Below, in pieces: positions 1-9,138 of a stretch of 64,000 nt of DNA. The notes below the pieces were generated by a model. That model made no database searches. It was given only the letters and a program-made list of their open reading frames with translations, and was not told the DNA's origin. The stretch's first letter is position 1. Each line of letters starts with the position of its first letter. Source of the stretch: Leishmania donovani (Eukaryota > Euglenozoa > Kinetoplastea > Trypanosomatida > Trypanosomatidae). The position numbers and the translations under genes are program-made. Location: the NCBI RefSeq assembly GCF_000227135.1, contig NC_018255.1, positions 236,831 to 300,830 of the forward strand, written 5' to 3'.

Positions 1-3000
1 CTAGCAGCGGTTCGCAGTCCTCCAGAAGCATCAGTGTGTCGCCAGGCACCAGCTTCATTCCGAGCTTCTGGGACAGGCCGGTCCAGTGGCGTTCCCTCAT
101 GCCAGGGTGGCGCAGCGACGTTAGGAAGGACACCCACGGCTTGAAGCCCTCGACAGCGGTTTTGACCTCTTCCACAATCTTGAGCAGCGCCGCCTTGTCC
201 TTGAACGTCTTGGCGAGGTTCACCATTGTCTTGAAGGCGGCAGTCACTGTCAACTCGATCTCCGCGGCGTCGAGAGTGGTGAAGGCGTCCGCGTGCCAGC
301 GGCGGTACGACTCCTGCCAGGTGTACGTCGTCAGCCACAGATCGCTGTACGGCTTGAACTCCTTATCCAGCTCAAAGACGTTACGGTAGTCGGAAAGCTT
401 GTCTCCAAAGAGGCGCTGGTCGCTGTTGATGGAGCGGGCCTCCTCAATGCACTGCCGAATCTCAATGTTGTGCGTCTTGACCTCAGCCGCCACCTTGTCC
501 GCTTCGGCCGCCTCGGTGTGCTTCGAGAAGGTCGCGACGACGCGCTGCAGCTGTTCTACCCTCTTTGAGAACTCCTCCTGCCGCTTCTGCAGCCCAGAGT
601 GCAGCTCCTCCTGGACCTGTTCGAGCTGCTTGCGTACGGCGTGACTGCGCAGGGCCAGCTGGCGAGGCCAGCCAATGGCCTCCCACTTCAGGCGTGACTC
701 GTCGTCGCTGAGCTCGAACTGAAACCCGTCAAGGATGCTGTAGCACTGGCGAACCTCCGCGATGTGCTCCACCAACTCCGCCACCTGCTCTCCCATGCCG
801 TCCATGAAGGCGTACAGTTCGTACAGCTTCTCCGGGCTCTGCGGCGTCTTCTCGATCGTGTTGACCATGCGCGTAAACGCCTCCCGCACGTACACCGCCT
901 CCTCCTTGCCGGTTTTGCCGATGAGCCGCATCACCAGCCGTGCCAGCTCCTCCTCCTTCATTGACATGAGGTAGCTGAAAGATTGGCAGTCAACGACGAA
1001 GTTGCCAACGGTGAGGAAGAGCGGTAGCCGCTCGGCCAGGTTTTTCTTGGCGCGGAGGTGCTGCGCAATCTCCTCCTTCATCTCGTCCATGCTGTGCCCG
1101 GCCTCCGCGTACTTCTTGATGAACTCCGCCTGATCCAGCCGGATGAGCGGGAGGAGCTCATCGTACGTGTTCAGGTACGTCTGCAGCGGCACCAGCGAGG
1201 CCCGCACGGCGGTCTGCACACGCTCGCGCAACAAGCACACGTGCTCCTCCTCCTTTTTCACCGAGTCGAGGAAGGGCCCCTCGCCGTCGCGGCTCCAGAA
1301 GTATTGCGTCATAACATAGCGCTCCACATGCGGAATGGACTCGGTGCAGGCAATGGCGTCGTTGAATAAATCCACGATGGCCGCCTCGAAGTCGTCGAAG
1401 GAGATAGAGTAGGAGAAGTGCCCATCCTTCTCCATTAGGTCGATCGTGAAGAGAGGCTGCTTCTCCACGCAGTCATCGGCGTCGCTGCCGGGCCACGCGT
1501 TCACCACGTTGTTCATGTCCTGCACCGTCACCGTGAAATCCGACACCTCCTCGAAGAAGTCTGCGAAGGAGTGAAGCGACGAGTACACAAGCTGGAACAG
1601 CATGTCCTCCATCATGAACTTGACCGTCACGAAGAATTTCTTTAGCTTCGACATTTCGTAGACGCTCTGCTTCGCCTCGCGCGTGTTCAGCCAGCCCTTC
1701 CCCGCCGACTGAAAGCTGCTGACGATGGTCTCGCAGATGCGCGGCAGCCACTCCTCTTTCAGCTGCCGCGACGCCGAGGCGAGGTGCTCGCGCTGACACT
1801 TCACAAACGACTCCAGAGGCATCTGCCGCTCCTTGGGTAGGTTGAACAAGGAGCCCTCGAGCACCTTCATGCACTCCCGCTGTATCCCTGTCAACGCCTG
1901 CACCACCTCCGGCTGCGTAAAGTACGTCGCAAACGTAAATGCCTGCTCCTGCTCGTCAAACACAAAGCCGTCGCCCTCCACGCAGATCACCGTGGACGGA
2001 TCTCCCATGTCGCTGCGGTCGACGGCAAGGTTGGGGCCACGCAAAAGCTCTTCGGGGTCCATGTGGGTAGAGTTGACGACCATGCGAGCCACAGACTCGT
2101 CGATGCGGATGCGGTCACGCAACAGCAGACGGTTGTGGCTGCGCTGCCACTCTAGCGTAATCTCCGATATTAGCCGCTCCACGCGCTCCGCCACGTCGGG
2201 GAACTCGGCAGGGCTGAGCTGAGGGATGTCTGTGCCGAGGTGGCGCAGCCGCTCTGCCAGCCCGGCGTCCAGCTCTTCGAGGCTCGCCACCAACATCGAG
2301 TCGCAGCACAGTCGGTAAAGAATCCACGAGGTCGTCTTCTGGCGCTGCGTGTGAGCGCTGACTAGGCGCTGGACATACACGATTGGATCCTCGGCAAGAA
2401 ACCGCACAAAGATGCGGGGCAACGTCGCCACCGGCTCGCCGGCCTCCCCGTATGCTGCAGTACTAGTACCGCCCCCGTCCCTCGTGCCGGCGGCGCCGGC
2501 GCCTTCGCTATACGAGGAGCGCGCCGTCGTCGGGGCGGAGCCCCAATAGAGCCGAATCGTGTTCGTGTCCTCGGCCCATCCAATCACGCGACACGGACGG
2601 AGCTCAAAGGAGTCCTGGCCTTTGCAGTAGTACACCCCCTCCGCTGGAAGAAAGCGAGACGCCTGCGTTGGTGCCATGGCCGCCATCGCCATCCACTCAG
2701 ACGGATTGCGGCAGTCGTAAGAAGTGTCGTCGAAGATCTCCAGCGGCAGGCTCTGCGCACTACGACGCGCCAGTGCCTCCCAGGTGAGCCCACTGACCTG
2801 CAAAAGACGGTCAACGCTCTCACTGTCGTACAGTCGGCGGCGGCGCTCGATCTCGACGTCGCGTGGCATGCGGCCCCGCTTGTAGGCGTACGGCACCTGC
2901 ACCTTCGGTTCGAAGGTGCTGAGGCTCGCCGTCGGAAACCGCAGAGCGGACTCTTTGTACACGCTGCTAACCGGTAGGGCAGCGAGGGCAGTGGCTGCCC

Positions 3001-3190
3001 CGGTGTCAGCGTTGCCGGTGGCAGCGGCGCTACTCTCCGACGCTGCGAAGGCGGCGGCATTCGTGCTTCGCTGCGCGTCACGATGGTGGCTCTCCATCAT
3101 TGACCCGCGGACTGGCGCAGTCTGCTCCACCTCGTCGCCTGTCGCCACGGTGGTGGCACCGCTCTGAGGGCGAAGAAAGCTTTGCAGCAT
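1..3190 (-). CDS. Axonemal dynein heavy chain, N-terminal part (3' end beyond window)
   Basis: The frame is open from an ATG at 3190 to base 1 with no stop, giving the first 1063 residues of a much larger protein. The tail is helical and acidic. From about residue 800 it shows dynein linker (DHC_N2) character: an AIGWPRQL segment, a long coiled stretch, a SINSDQRLFG segment, and near residue 1020 the strongly conserved LRHPGMRERHW motif of dynein heavy chains. That motif lies close to the N-terminus, so the tail is short, as in single-headed inner-arm axonemal dyneins (DNAH1/3/6/7 type) rather than cytoplasmic or outer-arm chains. The AAA+ motor ring and microtubule stalk would be encoded outside the window. 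The expected role is ATP-driven sliding of doublet microtubules in the flagellum. A T-run followed by CAG at about 3264-3276 (minus strand) is a possible splice acceptor. The frame stays open upstream of 3190, but no upstream ATG was found near it. Confidence 0.9.
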   Translation of the reverse strand, partial: MLQSFLRPQSGATTVATGDEVEQTAPVRGSMMESHHRDAQRSTNAAAFAASESSAAATGNADTGAATALAALPVSSVYKESALRFPTASLSTFEPKVQVPYAYKRGRMPRDVEIERRRRLYDSESVDRLLQVSGLTWEALARRSAQSLPLEIFDDTSYDCRNPSEWMAMAAMAPTQASRFLPAEGVYYCKGQDSFELRPCRVIGWAEDTNTIRLYWGSAPTTARSSYSEGAGAAGTRDGGGTSTAAYGEAGEPVATLPRIFVRFLAEDPIVYVQRLVSAHTQRQKTTSWILYRLCCDSMLVASLEELDAGLAERLRHLGTDIPQLSPAEFPDVAERVERLISEITLEWQRSHNRLLLRDRIRIDESVARMVVNSTHMDPEELLRGPNLAVDRSDMGDPSTVICVEGDGFVFDEQEQAFTFATYFTQPEVVQALTGIQRECMKVLEGSLFNLPKERQMPLESFVKCQREHLASASRQLKEEWLPRICETIVSSFQSAGKGWLNTREAKQSVYEMSKLKKFFVTVKFMMEDMLFQLVYSSLHSFADFFEEVSDFTVTVQDMNNVVNAWPGSDADDCVEKQPLFTIDLMEKDGHFSYSISFDDFEAAIVDLFNDAIACTESIPHVERYVMTQYFWSRDGEGPFLDSVKKEEEHVCLLRERVQTAVRASLVPLQTYLNTYDELLPLIRLDQAEFIKKYAEAGHSMDEMKEEIAQHLRAKKNLAERLPLFLTVGNFVVDCQSFSYLMSMKEEELARLVMRLIGKTGKEEAVYVREAFTRMVNTIEKTPQSPEKLYELYAFMDGMGEQVAELVEHIAEVRQCYSILDGFQFELSDDESRLKWEAIGWPRQLALRSHAVRKQLEQVQEELHSGLQKRQEEFSKRVEQLQRVVATFSKHTEAAEADKVAAEVKTHNIEIRQCIEEARSINSDQRLFGDKLSDYRNVFELDKEFKPYSDLWLTTYTWQESYRRWHADAFTTLDAAEIELTVTAAFKTMVNLAKTFKDKAALLKIVEEVKTAVEGFKPWVSFLTSLRHPGMRERHWTGLSQKLGMKLVPGDTLMLLEDCEPLL

Positions 3191-4695
3191 ATCTTCGAGT
3201 GTTACAGCGTCGGTGATGCGTGCGAAGTTAGGAGCGTGTGCTGCAGGCAGGAACTCGCTCCCGCTGAAAAAAAAAACTTGTATTAAGCCCGAAAGAGCTC
3301 CGCGTCTGGCAGCAACGCTGCTGAATGCTCCGCGATGACGCCCGTGCGCGTGTCAACTCTGGAGTGCTCTCTTGTGGGCCAGCGCACACGGGTACCGCTT
3401 GAAGTCCCTAAGAAAGCCGCTCGTGGCGTTGAGCGATATTAGGGGCGCGCTGCGGCAACGCGCCGAGGATTGAGGTGAGAGGCGGCCCGTAGCGTTGACA
3501 GCAACGGCAAAGAGGGGGGAGGAGGGGGGATTCAATAAGATCCAAAACAGAGAAACGCAAGCTGCAGAGAAGACGAAACAATCAAAAGAACGATCCAGCT
3601 TCCGCATGCACACGCGCACGCACAGAGAAGTGATTGTGAGCTCAAACCGGAACCTCTGCAAGCAGCCAAAGACGAAAAATGAAATGGTCAAACAAAAAAA
3701 AACGTCTATGTACACAAACGGCTGCTCGCAATGAAGGACCTCTCTCACCACCGACGCGGAGAGAGAGGCGAAGGAGAGTGAGGAAGACACGTCGGTGGCT
3801 CACAGCCTGTCAGAAGTTAGACAAGTCCCTTGTCTGCTCCGTCTGCGGTGTAAGCGTTCTGCTCCAAAGATATTCCACACCTGATCCGTGCGTCGGTCAG
3901 CGTGTGCACGTCTGAGCCGTCTCACGGTGCTGCAGGAGGGGAAGGTTCGAATTAAGGAGAGAGGGACGGGGGGGGTGAAGTGGGTTGTGCGAGCACAGAG
4001 GTGGAGAGAGAGAGAACAATGTAGAGCGGTGCGCGGCGTGTGAGCTGCCATTGAAGACACCCAAGCATGCATTATGCAGATGTGCCTTTCACCAACACAG
4101 GTCCTCAAACGTCCATGGGAGGTAGGCGTAGAAAAGAAAGCTACGACATGACAGAGGCGTGCACCATCCATAAACCTAATCCGCTTTGCCCAATGCGATG
4201 CACCGCCGATCGAAAGCGGCTCCCTTCCCCCCCCCCCACCTCTGCCTGTCACGCCCGACGGAGGAAAGCGGCGAGAAAACGAGGGAGTCTTCCGACAGTC
4301 CAGAAAGAGCTGCAGAGGCCACTGTCCGCCTCTGCGACCAGTTATTTTTTTTTTTCAGCTTCTGTTTCCAGGGTTGTTGCAGTAGAGGCGCCCGCCAAGC
4401 ATCGCCACCATCACCATCAGCACGCATGACGCATACATCCACAGCGTGTGGGAGAATGAGAAAGATAGCAACAGAGAGAGAGAGCGAGAGCCTGGTTGGT
4501 TGGCGGGGTTGTTAGACGGGAACGGTGGCATACGAGAGGCATCCAAAGACACGAAAAAAAAAAGGTGAGAAAAACAAACAAACGAAATCGTACAGGCAAC
4601 AACAAGCACGTCCGACGACACGCGCAGGCACAGGCACGGGCACGCACACACACGCCTGCAGAAAGAAGTGCTCTGTAGCACCTCTCCTGATACCT
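3191..4695. other. Intergenic region, dynein 5' flank and ULK4-like gene 3' UTR
   Basis: No convincing gene. The plus strand is purine-rich, so the transcribed minus strand is pyrimidine-rich, as expected around a trans-splice acceptor. There is a run of 11 C at 4227-4237 and a run of 11 T followed by CAG at 4345-4358 on the plus strand, which is antisense to the transcription unit. Short open frames here are low-complexity. Confidence 0.7.
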
Positions 4696-7600
4696 CTAGG
4701 AGAGTTTCTTCAGAATCTTGTTCGCCTCGCTGGCGACGAGGCGCATGTGCGTGCAGTCGGCGGCGTTGGCCAGCACTGACATGAGGCGCGAATCGCACTT
4801 GAGTTCCTCGAGCACGTCGCGCGAGGTGGACTCGCACGACGTGGACAGAGCTGTCAGCAGGCTCACGGCTACGGCACGCCTCGCCGATGACAGAAGCGCA
4901 TTGGACAAGGCCCCTGCCCACATCGCGATTGCGGATGCCGAGGTGAGGTCATTGCGGGCCGTTGATGAAAGACGGGCAAAGTCCTCTATCACGGAAGCGG
5001 CGGACTCCATCAGAGCAATACTGTTGGCTGTGTCTGCGCAAATGGGCAGCAAGACAGAGCTGATGGAGTCCGCCTGCACACAGCTGGCGCACTGCGCCGT
5101 CACCCGTGATGACGAGTCCCCCGCCACGCGGCGCACCACCACCGCCAAGAGATTGCAACACATTTCCACCAGCGGCTCATTCCTGCCCGTGGCGGCGGAC
5201 GCGAGCGTCTCAAGGGCCAGCGCGCCCAGTCCCTGGCGCACGACGTAGTTGAAGATATCTACTCGCTGGCTCACCAGCAGGCAGAGGTGGATAAAAGAGA
5301 GCGGATAGTACATGTCGCCGCCATCCCCGCTTCCATTCACGTAGTCCATTATGTGGCCCAATAGCTGCTCAGATACGAGGCCGGAGAGTTTGCTCTGAGC
5401 CATCTCGCCGCACGTCACGAGAAGCCGCATTGTGTTCGTGGGGATCGGGCTTGTCTCTTGCAAGAGAGAGGCAACATTCGGCGCCACCGCGTTCAGCACC
5501 TGGCGCGCGGCCGACGTGGCGCCACTGCTTTCCTTGCGCGTCGCCGTCACCTCGGCCGAGATGGGCACCATGACAGACGTCAAGAAACGAATAGCAGTGA
5601 AGCGGCCGCTCGCCTCCTTGCGTCGCAGCATTTCTGCGTAGGAAGTGGCGAGGTACAGGCATATGTTCTCTTGATACCGCAGCACCTCCTCGGGGCTCTC
5701 GACAAAGCGGTCGGCGATGCGGTTGAATTCGTCCCGGTAGGTGCCGTAGATCGTGTTGTTCATGGCCTTGTCAATGCAGGTCGAGAGGCTCTGGAAGACA
5801 TCCTTTTGAAAGTCGATGCCGCTGCGCACGGCGGAGTTGTTCAGCAGCTGCTGAATGGCGGCGAGGTGCGTCGCCGTCGAGGTCGAAGACACTCGGCGCG
5901 CAATGCTCGCGAGCTTCTCAGACACGAACCAGCCAAGGAAGGCCGACAAGGCTGCGCCACAGCGCTTCACGTACGAGTCCGCGTCGCGAACGAGGCGATC
6001 GAGGAAGGCGACGATGCGGCTGTTGAGGATTTGGCAGATGGTGCTCCCGCCGACGCAGCCGATAAGCATCACAAAGAGCAGCGTTTTGCCGTAGACAGCG
6101 ACTGACGCCTGCTCGATCGCCTCGCTCAGGTGCTCAAGCAAGTCCTCACTCACGAATAACGCGTTGCCGACAACCTCCTCCGCATCCTCAACGCTGAGCG
6201 AGGACGTCAAGGCACAGCCTCGGCGGCCACTGCCGCAGCCGCCGCTGCTGTGCGAGTCAAAAGAGGCCTGCGACCACAATCGAGCAAACGGGCTTTGTAG
6301 CGTCACCAACCCCTTTACAATGGCGTAGTTAAGGAACGTTAGCAAGATCTGCATCGGGTGCGTGAGAGTGGATCGCTGCATCACGGTCGCGTACGACGTC
6401 ACCGGCAGCCACCTGCACTGCATGACAGCGAGGATCAGCTCGTCCTTCACCATGGCGAGCTTGAACGCCGCGCACACTGCATCGGAGCGCATGTCCTCGC
6501 TCCGACCCTCCACCGACGGAAGCGCGAACACGGCCAGCAGCTTCTCCACAAAGACGGGGTCGGCAAAAAGCTCCAGCGTCATCTCCTTCTGCGGAGTGGA
6601 TGCCATGTTCTCGATCATCTTTGCCGCATAATGCTTCAGCACGTCGTCGTCGGAGTCCAACGCCCAGGTGTAGATGCGCTTCACCGTGGCCGGCTGCACG
6701 TTCCACATGGCGCGCTGCCTCTTCTGCTGGACGGCGATGTAGAAAAGAAACTCACCGATGCATGCGATCAGCTTGCGCTTCACAGGCACATCTGTTTCGT
6801 CTTCAAACAACTGCATAATGTCTGGCAGGATAGACGACGAGGCCACTTCCGACGTGATAAAGGCCGTTGTGCGCACCAAAAGCCCCATAATGAGCGCTGC
6901 CGCTGCACGAAAACCCGCCGGCGCATCCTTGCGGCCCGCGTGCTTCACACACAGCCGCATCACGGAGCTGTTAACCGAGGCGCGCGCCACCTCCGCGTCA
7001 CCGCAGAGCGAAATGACGTAGTTCATGGTGTTGAGTACATTATCGTAACCGCTGCTCAAGTTGGAGAGGGCCAGGTAGAGCGAGCGGAAAAACGCGGTGT
7101 GTTCCTTACCCGTCAAGCTGTTGATCTCCGCCGCCGTCAGCGCCGTAAAGCCTAGAGTGGAGATGTCGTACGACGGCTCGGGCGTGTACTCGATGCGGCT
7201 ATTGTTGCTCAGAGGACGAATGTGCTGATCCGTATGATGGGGGAGGAGGTCGCTGATTGTGAGGTGACGCAGCGCCTCGCTCGCGAAGAGATGCAAGTTC
7301 GCCTCGGTCGGGCGGTCCTCCTTGGCGCCGGAGTTGGTCGCGTACGCGGTGCGTCCGCCTTCGTACGCTATGGCGGCGCTACCAGACGCTCGGCTGCTTG
7401 CCGCGCCGCGTCCCTTGCTCACGCGGTGCCTTTGTGGGTCACCGCCACTGTTTTTTGATTCGCTGAGACGACTGCGGCGAGAGGACGCAACGGCACTTGA
7501 GGAAGAGCCGTTGGCGTTGAAGGTATTCGACGCCGCTGAGGCCGTGGATGGGCAGCCGGGCACCAGGCTGCCGTGCGCGGTGGTGACATGGATTGTTGTG

Positions 7601-8643
7601 TGTGCGGCACGCTCCTGTGTCCGCTCAGGTAGCCGTTCCAGCAGCATCGCCGCGCTTGCGGTGAAGTCCAGCTCCTTTGCGACGTTCAACGTCGCCGCCG
7701 CTCGCTCCCTCTCCTCCACATTGTGCGTGGAAGCATTTGATTTCGCTGCCGCCACGGCGTGCGCCACTGCCGCGCGCACATCGGCGTCCGTCCAATTATA
7801 CTGACTCGCGGCGCGTCCAGAACGCGAACGCCTGTAGTCCTCCCACGCCACCTGAGATGGAAAGCCGTTGCTCGGCAGCGGCAAGGGCTCATCCCAGAAC
7901 TCGCTGCGCACGACATCGGCCCACGTGTAGCGCTTCAAAGGGTCTTTTTCCAGAAGGCCGCACAAGAGCGTTTGAAAAGACTCCGGCGCACCGGGCACCG
8001 TTGGCGTCGGACTCGTCAGTATGTCGTTCAGTAGCGTCTCGAGGTCGGATGCTGCAAAAGGCGGCTTGCCTGTCGCCAGCTCGTGCAGCACGCAACCGAA
8101 GGACCACAGGTCTGATGCCATCGAGTACAACGGGCGATCCTCCATGAACAACTCGGGGGCCATGTACAGTGGCGTCCCCACCAGCGGCCGCGTCGCCGCG
8201 TCGTGGAAGAGACAGGCTAAGCTAAAGTCGTGGAAGCGCAGCATTGCTGCGGAGTCCATCAGCAGATTACGAGTCTGCAAGTCGTTATACACGACACCCT
8301 TACTGTGGATATGCATGAGGCCCATAGCCACATCACGGCCAAATGCCTGGACCGCCTGAGTGGTGAGATTAATGTTCGAGCGGAGGATCGTGCTCATGTC
8401 TCCGCCGGTGCAGTACTCTGTAATGATCCACAAGTGATTGTTGGTCTCATACCAGTTGTGGAACTCTATGACGTTTGAATGGTGCATGGAGCGTAACAGC
8501 TGAACGCAGTTCACGACGCGCTCCCGTCGCTTCTTGTCGATGGAGGCAATCGCGTAGAACTCGGTGGTGGTGCGATAGCGGCCCTTGTAAATGGTGCTGA
8601 AGGCACCTTGGCCGATCTCGTCATTAAGTACATAGTTGTTCAT
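4696..8643 (-). CDS. ULK4: ULK4-like pseudokinase with C-terminal helical repeats
   Basis: A 1315-aa protein. Residues 1-260 form a protein-kinase fold that begins almost exactly like animal ULK4 (MNNYVLNDEIGQG, then a NWYETNNHLW segment and an EYCTGG hinge). Catalytic positions are altered: the beta-3 lysine is replaced (YAIA, Ala33), HRD reads YND, and DFG reads DFS; the APE motif is present (MAPE, 161-164). This fits the ULK4 pseudokinase family. After a low-complexity linker (about 270-440) the rest is alpha-helical, consistent with the ARM/HEAT repeats of ULK4, and the total length matches the family (about 1275 aa in humans). ULK4 with STK36 is linked to cilium and axoneme function, which suits the dynein gene next door. 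The frame extends to 8709, but that codon is TTG; the ATG at 8643 gives the family-like N-terminus. Identity is by motif resemblance, not alignment. Confidence 0.8.
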   Translation of the reverse strand: MNNYVLNDEIGQGAFSTIYKGRYRTTTEFYAIASIDKKRRERVVNCVQLLRSMHHSNVIEFHNWYETNNHLWIITEYCTGGDMSTILRSNINLTTQAVQAFGRDVAMGLMHIHSKGVVYNDLQTRNLLMDSAAMLRFHDFSLACLFHDAATRPLVGTPLYMAPELFMEDRPLYSMASDLWSFGCVLHELATGKPPFAASDLETLLNDILTSPTPTVPGAPESFQTLLCGLLEKDPLKRYTWADVVRSEFWDEPLPLPSNGFPSQVAWEDYRRSRSGRAASQYNWTDADVRAAVAHAVAAAKSNASTHNVEERERAAATLNVAKELDFTASAAMLLERLPERTQERAAHTTIHVTTAHGSLVPGCPSTASAASNTFNANGSSSSAVASSRRSRLSESKNSGGDPQRHRVSKGRGAASSRASGSAAIAYEGGRTAYATNSGAKEDRPTEANLHLFASEALRHLTISDLLPHHTDQHIRPLSNNSRIEYTPEPSYDISTLGFTALTAAEINSLTGKEHTAFFRSLYLALSNLSSGYDNVLNTMNYVISLCGDAEVARASVNSSVMRLCVKHAGRKDAPAGFRAAAALIMGLLVRTTAFITSEVASSSILPDIMQLFEDETDVPVKRKLIACIGEFLFYIAVQQKRQRAMWNVQPATVKRIYTWALDSDDDVLKHYAAKMIENMASTPQKEMTLELFADPVFVEKLLAVFALPSVEGRSEDMRSDAVCAAFKLAMVKDELILAVMQCRWLPVTSYATVMQRSTLTHPMQILLTFLNYAIVKGLVTLQSPFARLWSQASFDSHSSGGCGSGRRGCALTSSLSVEDAEEVVGNALFVSEDLLEHLSEAIEQASVAVYGKTLLFVMLIGCVGGSTICQILNSRIVAFLDRLVRDADSYVKRCGAALSAFLGWFVSEKLASIARRVSSTSTATHLAAIQQLLNNSAVRSGIDFQKDVFQSLSTCIDKAMNNTIYGTYRDEFNRIADRFVESPEEVLRYQENICLYLATSYAEMLRRKEASGRFTAIRFLTSVMVPISAEVTATRKESSGATSAARQVLNAVAPNVASLLQETSPIPTNTMRLLVTCGEMAQSKLSGLVSEQLLGHIMDYVNGSGDGGDMYYPLSFIHLCLLVSQRVDIFNYVVRQGLGALALETLASAATGRNEPLVEMCCNLLAVVVRRVAGDSSSRVTAQCASCVQADSISSVLLPICADTANSIALMESAASVIEDFARLSSTARNDLTSASAIAMWAGALSNALLSSARRAVAVSLLTALSTSCESTSRDVLEELKCDSRLMSVLANAADCTHMRLVASEANKILKKLS

Positions 8644-8816
8644 GATGCGTGATCGCGGCGCGTCTTTTTCGTGCCACCTCAGTGCAGATTCATGTATGGC
8701 GGCTTTCAAGAGAGGGGTGGACTACGGAGATCGGAGAAAGAGGGCGCAGAGGAAGAGAGGGGGGGGGACAAGGACAATGAATGCAGCGGGGCGGTGAGAA
8801 CAAAACAAGGCAAACG

Positions 8817-8834
8817 TATATATATATATATATA
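8817..8834. repeat. (TA)n dinucleotide run
   Basis: Nine uninterrupted TA units in the 5' flank of the ULK4-like gene. In the polycistronic setting this is a simple repeat, not a TATA promoter. Confidence 0.9.
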
Positions 8835-9100
8835 GTTATAATGAAAGCCGCTATACAGATCTGTAAGAACGAATGTGCACAGAGAGAAAGAGGGAGAAGT
8901 GGTAGGGAAGGAGCGGAGGTGAGGGGTTGGGGCAAATAAGAAATAAAAAAGCGGCGGCACACACACACACAGCCCTGCACACAAAATAGGAGAACAAACA
9001 GGACGATGAAGTGCGACAGAGGCGGTGCGCACAGAGAAAGAGAGCAACAGCGAGAGAGGGGGGAAGAGAGAGGGCGTGGACGGGCAAATACACGCACGTA

Positions 9101-9107
<7 letters not shown>

Positions 9108-9136
<29 letters not shown>
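9108..9136. repeat. (TG)n microsatellite
   Basis: About 14 TG units on the plus strand, so CA on the transcribed strand, within the long intergenic region next to ERD2. Confidence 0.9.

Positions 9137-9138
<2 letters not shown>

Noticed and set aside
3941..3952. GGTTCGAATT, similar to a tRNA B box
   Set aside because: No CC after it, no A box at the right distance, and no cloverleaf could be drawn.
8817..8834. TA run as a TATA promoter
   Set aside because: It is a simple repeat inside a polycistronic unit; similar runs occur at 12.7 and 40.66 kb.
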